A stretch of DNA of 64,000 bases from Clostridium sp. BSD9I1 (GTDB lineage Bacteria; Bacillota; Clostridia; Clostridiales; Clostridiaceae): the NCBI RefSeq assembly GCF_900185645.1, contig NZ_FYAM01000023.1, positions 1,136,122-1,200,121 of the forward strand, given 5' to 3'. A program made the translations under genes and the position numbers. Below, piece after piece: positions 60,181 to 64,000 of the stretch (positions are counted from its first letter, which is position 1; each line of letters begins with the position of its first letter). The notes beneath the pieces are model-generated. The model worked only from the letters and a program-made list of their open reading frames with translations. It did no database searches and was not told the DNA's origin.

Positions 60181-61620
60181 CTATTTTTCAGAATTTCCAT
60201 CCACTAAAATAGCCAACTTTTTAACAATTTCTTTCACACTCTCAGCTTGAGAGCTAAGTTCCTCTGATGCCGATGCACTTTCTTCTGCACTTCCTGCATT
60301 TTCTTCTATCACTTGATTTATTTGAGCTATTGCTTTATTTATTTGCATAATTCCTTGTGTTTGCTCTTTGCTAGCAGCAACAATTTCATCCATAATCTCA
60401 TGAATTTTCTTTATTTGTATAGATATTTCTCCTAAAGATTCATTTACCTTTTTTGCAGAAGCTACTCCCTTTTGGGAAAGTTCAATATTACTTTCTATAA
60501 TAACTGCAGTGTCCTTTGCTGCCTGTGCGCTTCTTTGTGCTAGTTTCCTTACTTCATCGGCAACTACAGCAAACCCCATACCAGCATCTCCTGCCCTAGC
60601 TGCTTCAATTGCAGCATTTAACGCAAGTATATTAGTTTGAAAAGCTATTTCGTCTATTACCTTAATAATTTTCGATATTTGGTCACTGGATGTCTTTATT
60701 TCTACCATAGCTTCCATCATATCTTTCATCTCTTCATATCCCCTATCAGCTGATTCCTTAGCCTCTGATGATAATTGGGCTGCTTGTCTTGTATTTTCAG
60801 TATTTTGTTTAACTGCTGAAGCTGTTTCTTCAAGCGAGGCAGATGTTTCTTGAATTGATGCTGCTTGCTCTGAACTTCCTTCTGCTAGCTGCTCACTACT
60901 AGCTGCAAGCTGTCCTGATGCTGCTGCCACTTGATTTGCACTACCAGTAAGCTCTTGAATAATCTGCTCAACTGGCTTTGTAATACCTCGAGTAAGGAAT
61001 ACAGCTATTAAAACACCAATAACAAAAGAACATATACCTATAGCTATAGTAATATTATATCCCCTTTTATAAGCTAATGAAGCTTCCTCTTTATCTATCT
61101 GATTTCTTTCATTTTGGTAAACTACATATTTCTCCATTTCTTTTCGAACATTATCATTAGCTGGAGCTGCCTCTTTTACCAAAAGCTCTGTAGCTTCTTT
61201 CACTTTATTCTGTAGCCCTAAATTAATTACCTTATTAGTAAGTTGTGTAGATAGGCTAGCAGTTTGTTTTATATTTGCTCGAAGTTGGGTTTCTTTATTA
61301 TCTGATACTATTTTTTCTAACTCCTCTGAAGCCTTATTATAAACTACCCTTTGTCGTTCTATTTCTTTTTGCTGCTCCTGCTTAGCTGTAAAATCTTCTA
61401 ATAAAACAACATTTCTCATTCTAATAGCTATTTCATTAGCAGCATCTATCATATCGTTTGATAGCTTAGTCTTGTAAACATTTTGTTCAACTATATTCTC
61501 CAGCCTTAACTCCATTGACTTCATACTGGAAAAATTAACAACTAATAATATAAGCACCATTATGAGTATTGCCGCAAATCCTAATCCCAGCTTTAAACTC
61601 AACTTAATATTTTTCTTCAT
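60181..61620 (-). CDS. Methyl-accepting chemotaxis protein (4HB, reduced HAMP)
   Basis: A 479-residue chemoreceptor, shorter than its paralogues. TM1 (residues 10-30) and TM2 (about 190-212, ITIAIGICSFVIGVLIAVFL) flank a four-helix-bundle sensor. After TM2 only the first part of a HAMP domain (GITKPVEQIIQEL) is seen, and the MCP hairpin starts immediately (SSEQLAEGSSEQAASIQETS), with tip [20 protein letters not shown]. The GNxxDELxxLxxxxN-type HAMP AS2 helix is missing or very short. Gene stands alone, flanked by the dispersed repeat. Confidence 0.92.
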   Translation of the reverse strand: MKKNIKLSLKLGLGFAAILIMVLILLVVNFSSMKSMELRLENIVEQNVYKTKLSNDMIDAANEIAIRMRNVVLLEDFTAKQEQQKEIERQRVVYNKASEELEKIVSDNKETQLRANIKQTASLSTQLTNKVINLGLQNKVKEATELLVKEAAPANDNVRKEMEKYVVYQNERNQIDKEEASLAYKRGYNITIAIGICSFVIGVLIAVFLTRGITKPVEQIIQELTGSANQVAAASGQLAASSEQLAEGSSEQAASIQETSASLEETASAVKQNTENTRQAAQLSSEAKESADRGYEEMKDMMEAMVEIKTSSDQISKIIKVIDEIAFQTNILALNAAIEAARAGDAGMGFAVVADEVRKLAQRSAQAAKDTAVIIESNIELSQKGVASAKKVNESLGEISIQIKKIHEIMDEIVAASKEQTQGIMQINKAIAQINQVIEENAGSAEESASASEELSSQAESVKEIVKKLAILVDGNSEK

Positions 61621-61980
61621 TATGCAATATCCCCCTTACACTGATCCATTAAAACTAAATTCCTCAATATTTGCTATCCTATCAACACTTAAAATAAGTA
61701 TAACCTTATTCTTTAGCTTTCCTATTCCATCTAAGAATTGAACCTAATATTGATTTACACACTCAGGTATATACTCTACTTGTCTCTATATTCCTTCATT
61801 TTTATTAATTATTTCAGCATTAATATATCTTTTTTATATGAAGTCTTCGTTTTTTCAATAGAAATATAGGCTCAATAATATATTATGTAATTAGCTAAAT
61901 TGTGCTATTTTTTAACGATATTTATACTATTAATTAGTGCACTAATATCACAAAACTTCCAACAAATATATAACATATAA
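61621..61980. other. Intergenic region before the chemoreceptor, no gene
   Basis: No ORF of note, no tRNA and no clear promoter consensus was found here. The region is AT-rich. Two terminators follow at 61981-62010 and 62046-62080, before etfA. Confidence 0.4.
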
Positions 61981-62010
61981 AAACACCCTCCATCATTGGA
62001 AGGTGTTTTC
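61981..62010. terminator. Bidirectional terminator between etfA and chemoreceptor
   Basis: AAAACACC and GGTGTTTT arms with inner TCC/GGA pairs give a stem with A-run and T-run flanks. Confidence 0.75.
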
Positions 62011-62045
62011 TATAGCTAAAGTTAATTCATTATTAAATACACTTT

Positions 62046-62080
62046 AAAACCCCCATGCTCATAATTAGCATAGGGGTTTT
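62046..62080 (-). terminator. Terminator after etfA
   Basis: AAAACCCC..ATGCT (62046-62059) and AGCATAGGGGTTTT (62067-62080) form an 8+5 bp stem, with T's following in both directions. It lies about 100 nt past etfA and is probably the end of the etfBA transcript. Confidence 0.75.
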
Positions 62081-62180
62081 TAACACTGAAAACTCAAATG
62101 GTAATGCTTTGAGTTAAAATATTTATATATGGAAACTATGGATTTTTCACTCTTGTTGACATAATTATATATTATAAATG

Positions 62181-63188
62181 CTAGTTTTTAGCTTCTTTTA
62201 TTTGAGCTATTAGTTCAGGAACAACTTTCTTGAAGTCTCCTACTAATGCTACATCAGCTATCTGCATGATTGGAGCGCTTTCATCTTTGTTTATAGCTAT
62301 TATAAAGTCAGAATCCTGCATACCAGCTAAATGCTGAATAGCTCCGGAAATACCTACTGCAATGTATATCTTAGGTCTAACTGTTTTACCAGTCTGTCCT
62401 ACTTGGTAAGCTTTATCTATCCAAGCGTTATCTATAGCAGCACGGGATCCTCCTATGCTTCCTTCTAATACATCAGCTAATTCTTCAAGTAATGCAAAGT
62501 TTTCTTTTGCTCCTACTCCTCTACCACCAGATACGATGAATTCAGCTTCAGTTATATCAGCTACAGTCTTAGCTAGTTTAACAACTTCTTCAGTCTTAGT
62601 TCTGATGTCAGATTCTTTTACGTCCATAGCTATTGCTTGAACGTCTCCAGTTCTGTTTTCATCTTTTGCAAGCTTTGCAAATACTCCTGGTCTAACTGTT
62701 GCCATCTGTGGTCTGTGATCAGCACAGATGATAGTTGCCATTAAGTTTCCACCAAAAGCAGGTCTTGTCATTAGTAAGTGGTTTGTTCCATCTTCTGTTT
62801 CAAGTCCTGTACAGTCAGCTGTAAGTCCTGTTGATAATCTTGCAGCAACTCTTGGTCCTAAATCTCTTCCTATGAAAGAAGCACCTACAAGAATTATTTC
62901 TGGTTTCTTTTCATTTGCAAGTTCACATATAACTTTTGTATATCCATCAGTTGTGAAGTGCTTTAATAATGGATTGTGAGCATATATAACTTCATCCGCA
63001 CCAAAAGCTATTAATTCGCGAGTTACGTCTTCCATTCCTTCTCCGCCAACTAATAATGCAGTTAATTTTACTCCTAATTTATCAGCAATTGCTCTTCCTT
63101 TTCCTAAAAGTTCTAGAGCAACTTTTTGTAATTCTCCATCTCTTTGTTCAGCAAATACCCATACGCCTTTGTAATCTGCTATATTCAT
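62181..63188 (-). CDS. etfA: Electron transfer flavoprotein alpha subunit
   Basis: A 335-residue EtfA. The FAD-binding region is GRGVGAKENFALLEELADVL, then GGSRAAIDNAWIDKAYQVGQTGK and PKIYIAVGISGAIQHLAGMQ with IIAINKDESAPIMQIAD, which is the family signature. In anaerobes EtfAB usually bifurcates or confurcates electrons between NADH, ferredoxin and a flavin dehydrogenase such as butyryl-CoA dehydrogenase. No N-terminal ferredoxin is present. It follows etfB by 18 nt. The usual hbd or crt gene does not follow downstream. Confidence 0.97.
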   Translation of the reverse strand: MNIADYKGVWVFAEQRDGELQKVALELLGKGRAIADKLGVKLTALLVGGEGMEDVTRELIAFGADEVIYAHNPLLKHFTTDGYTKVICELANEKKPEIILVGASFIGRDLGPRVAARLSTGLTADCTGLETEDGTNHLLMTRPAFGGNLMATIICADHRPQMATVRPGVFAKLAKDENRTGDVQAIAMDVKESDIRTKTEEVVKLAKTVADITEAEFIVSGGRGVGAKENFALLEELADVLEGSIGGSRAAIDNAWIDKAYQVGQTGKTVRPKIYIAVGISGAIQHLAGMQDSDFIIAINKDESAPIMQIADVALVGDFKKVVPELIAQIKEAKN

Positions 63189-63206
63189 TTAAAAATCCCT
63201 CCTAAA

Positions 63207-63989
63207 TTAGATATAGTGTTTTTCTTTTAATTTTGCAACTGCCTGTGCTGCTGCTTCTTTAGGTGGTAGGTTTACTATTTCTCCCTTACCTTTAGCTTCT
63301 TTAGTAGTTGACTTCTTAACCTTTGTTGGTGATCCTGGAAGTCCAAGAAGGGATTTATCTACTCCAATATACTCTGCACTCCATACTTCTACTTCTTTAT
63401 CAAAAGCTCCGAAGATATGTCCTACGCTCATATATCTTGGTACGTTTAATTCTTTTATAGCTGTTAGAAGAACTGGTGTTTGAACTTTTATGTTTTCATA
63501 ACCATCTTCCCAAGCTCTCTTAACTCTTAAGCCGCCTTCTGCTTTTTCTACAGCTTCTACATAAGTTATTTGTGGTAAGTTTAAGTGTTCAGCTATTTCT
63601 GGTCCAACCTGAGCTGTATCTCCATCTATAGCCTGTCTTCCAGCAAATACTATGTCATAGTCTCCCATTTTCTCTATTGCTCCTGCAAGTGCTCTTGAAG
63701 TCGCAAGAGTATCTGCTCCAGCAAAAGCTCTGTCAGAAATTAATACTGCTCTGTCTGCTCCCATAGCTAAAGCTTCTCTTAAAGCAACTTCTGCCTGTGG
63801 AGGTCCCATGCTTACTACAGCAACATTTGCACCATATTTATCTTTTAGTGCTAAAGCTTCTTCTAAAGCATTTTTGTCATCTGGGTTTATGATTGATGGA
63901 ACACCTTCTCTTATAAGAGTTCCTGTAACTGGATCTATTTTAACTTCATTTGTATCTGGAACTTGTTTTAAACAAACAATTATATTCAT
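63207..63989 (-). CDS. etfB: Electron transfer flavoprotein beta subunit
   Basis: A 260-residue EtfB. CLKQVPDTNEVKIDPVTGTL is the opening; FAGRQAIDGDTAQVGPEIAEH and the ETF beta signature around VEKAEGGLRVKRAWEDGYE are present, then STKVKKSTTKEAKGKGEIV. It partners EtfA; its AMP/FAD site makes the bifurcating flavin (family knowledge). The rest of the operon, perhaps a bcd-type acyl-CoA dehydrogenase, would lie past 64000. Confidence 0.97.
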   Translation of the reverse strand: MNIIVCLKQVPDTNEVKIDPVTGTLIREGVPSIINPDDKNALEEALALKDKYGANVAVVSMGPPQAEVALREALAMGADRAVLISDRAFAGADTLATSRALAGAIEKMGDYDIVFAGRQAIDGDTAQVGPEIAEHLNLPQITYVEAVEKAEGGLRVKRAWEDGYENIKVQTPVLLTAIKELNVPRYMSVGHIFGAFDKEVEVWSAEYIGVDKSLLGLPGSPTKVKKSTTKEAKGKGEIVNLPPKEAAAQAVAKLKEKHYI

Positions 63990-64000
63990 TTAAGTGTACC

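Noticed and set aside
61621..61980. Sigma-D promoter for the chemoreceptor ending at 60181
   Set aside because: A GTTGATAG occurs, but no TAAA lies 15 nt upstream of it.
1..64000. CRISPR arrays, tRNA or rRNA genes, prophage and IS elements
   Set aside because: No regularly spaced repeats, cloverleaf sequences, rRNA segments, transposase or phage structural genes were recognised.

Overview
The window looks like a chromosomal segment of a low-GC, strictly anaerobic Firmicute, most likely Clostridium sensu stricto. The evidence is AT-rich intergenic DNA, strong AGGAGG-type ribosome sites, Rho-independent terminators, many chemoreceptors, a clostridial agr pheromone locus, EtfBA, a short-form ThiC and a CIRCE element. 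The species cannot be fixed from the sequence alone. No rRNA, tRNA, CRISPR array, prophage or insertion sequence was seen.

Layout. 1-1.6 kb: thiC behind the last part of a leader terminator, then a decayed small gene. 1.7-4.65 kb: a chemoreceptor and a KASIII-like gene behind a c-di-GMP-I riboswitch and a flagellar sigma-D-type promoter. 4.7-9.2 kb: VanW-family protein, small unknowns, a K+ channel-like protein and a DUF4003 protein. 9.3-14.5 kb: MerR/TipAS regulator, flavodoxin-like reductase, a LuxR-HTH/DUF2087/GIY-YIG-like protein and arsRDA. 14.7-19.7 kb: aroD, a YjgB-like lipoprotein, small conserved proteins, flavodoxin, MFS transporter and a stand-alone diiron metallo-beta-lactamase-fold protein. 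19.8-25 kb: cbiMN-cbiQ-cbiO uptake genes, then oleate hydratase with its TetR regulator. 25-32.4 kb: chemoreceptor, TetR, MATE, and a marR-ftsH-thioesterase operon. 32.5-37.9 kb: cardiolipin synthase, CIRCE-controlled htpG, malQ and a malG remnant.

38-43 kb holds an agr-type peptide-signalling operon (DUF5317, small membrane protein, AgrB, a 44-codon AgrD) followed on the same strand by a GGDEF/HD-GYP c-di-GMP enzyme, with a PocR-domain chemoreceptor divergent from it. 43-46 kb: second YjgB-like lipoprotein, Fsr-type MFS transporter, DUF1847 and CGGC-domain proteins. 46.7-51.4 kb is a tight eight-gene operon of Mrp, two NifX-like proteins, two MinD/ferredoxin ATPases, Fur, DUF134 and an IscU-like scaffold. 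51.5-57.3 kb: cobO behind a cobalamin riboswitch, metY-metA behind a SAM-I riboswitch, and a chemoreceptor behind a second cobalamin riboswitch. 57.6-64 kb: serC, a LURP-one protein, a DEDDh exonuclease, another chemoreceptor and etfBA.

The main theme is signalling tied to motility and lifestyle: five chemoreceptors, two of them downstream of riboswitches (c-di-GMP and cobalamin), a c-di-GMP enzyme next to a quorum-sensing pheromone gene, and a sigma-D-type promoter feeding a c-di-GMP riboswitch.
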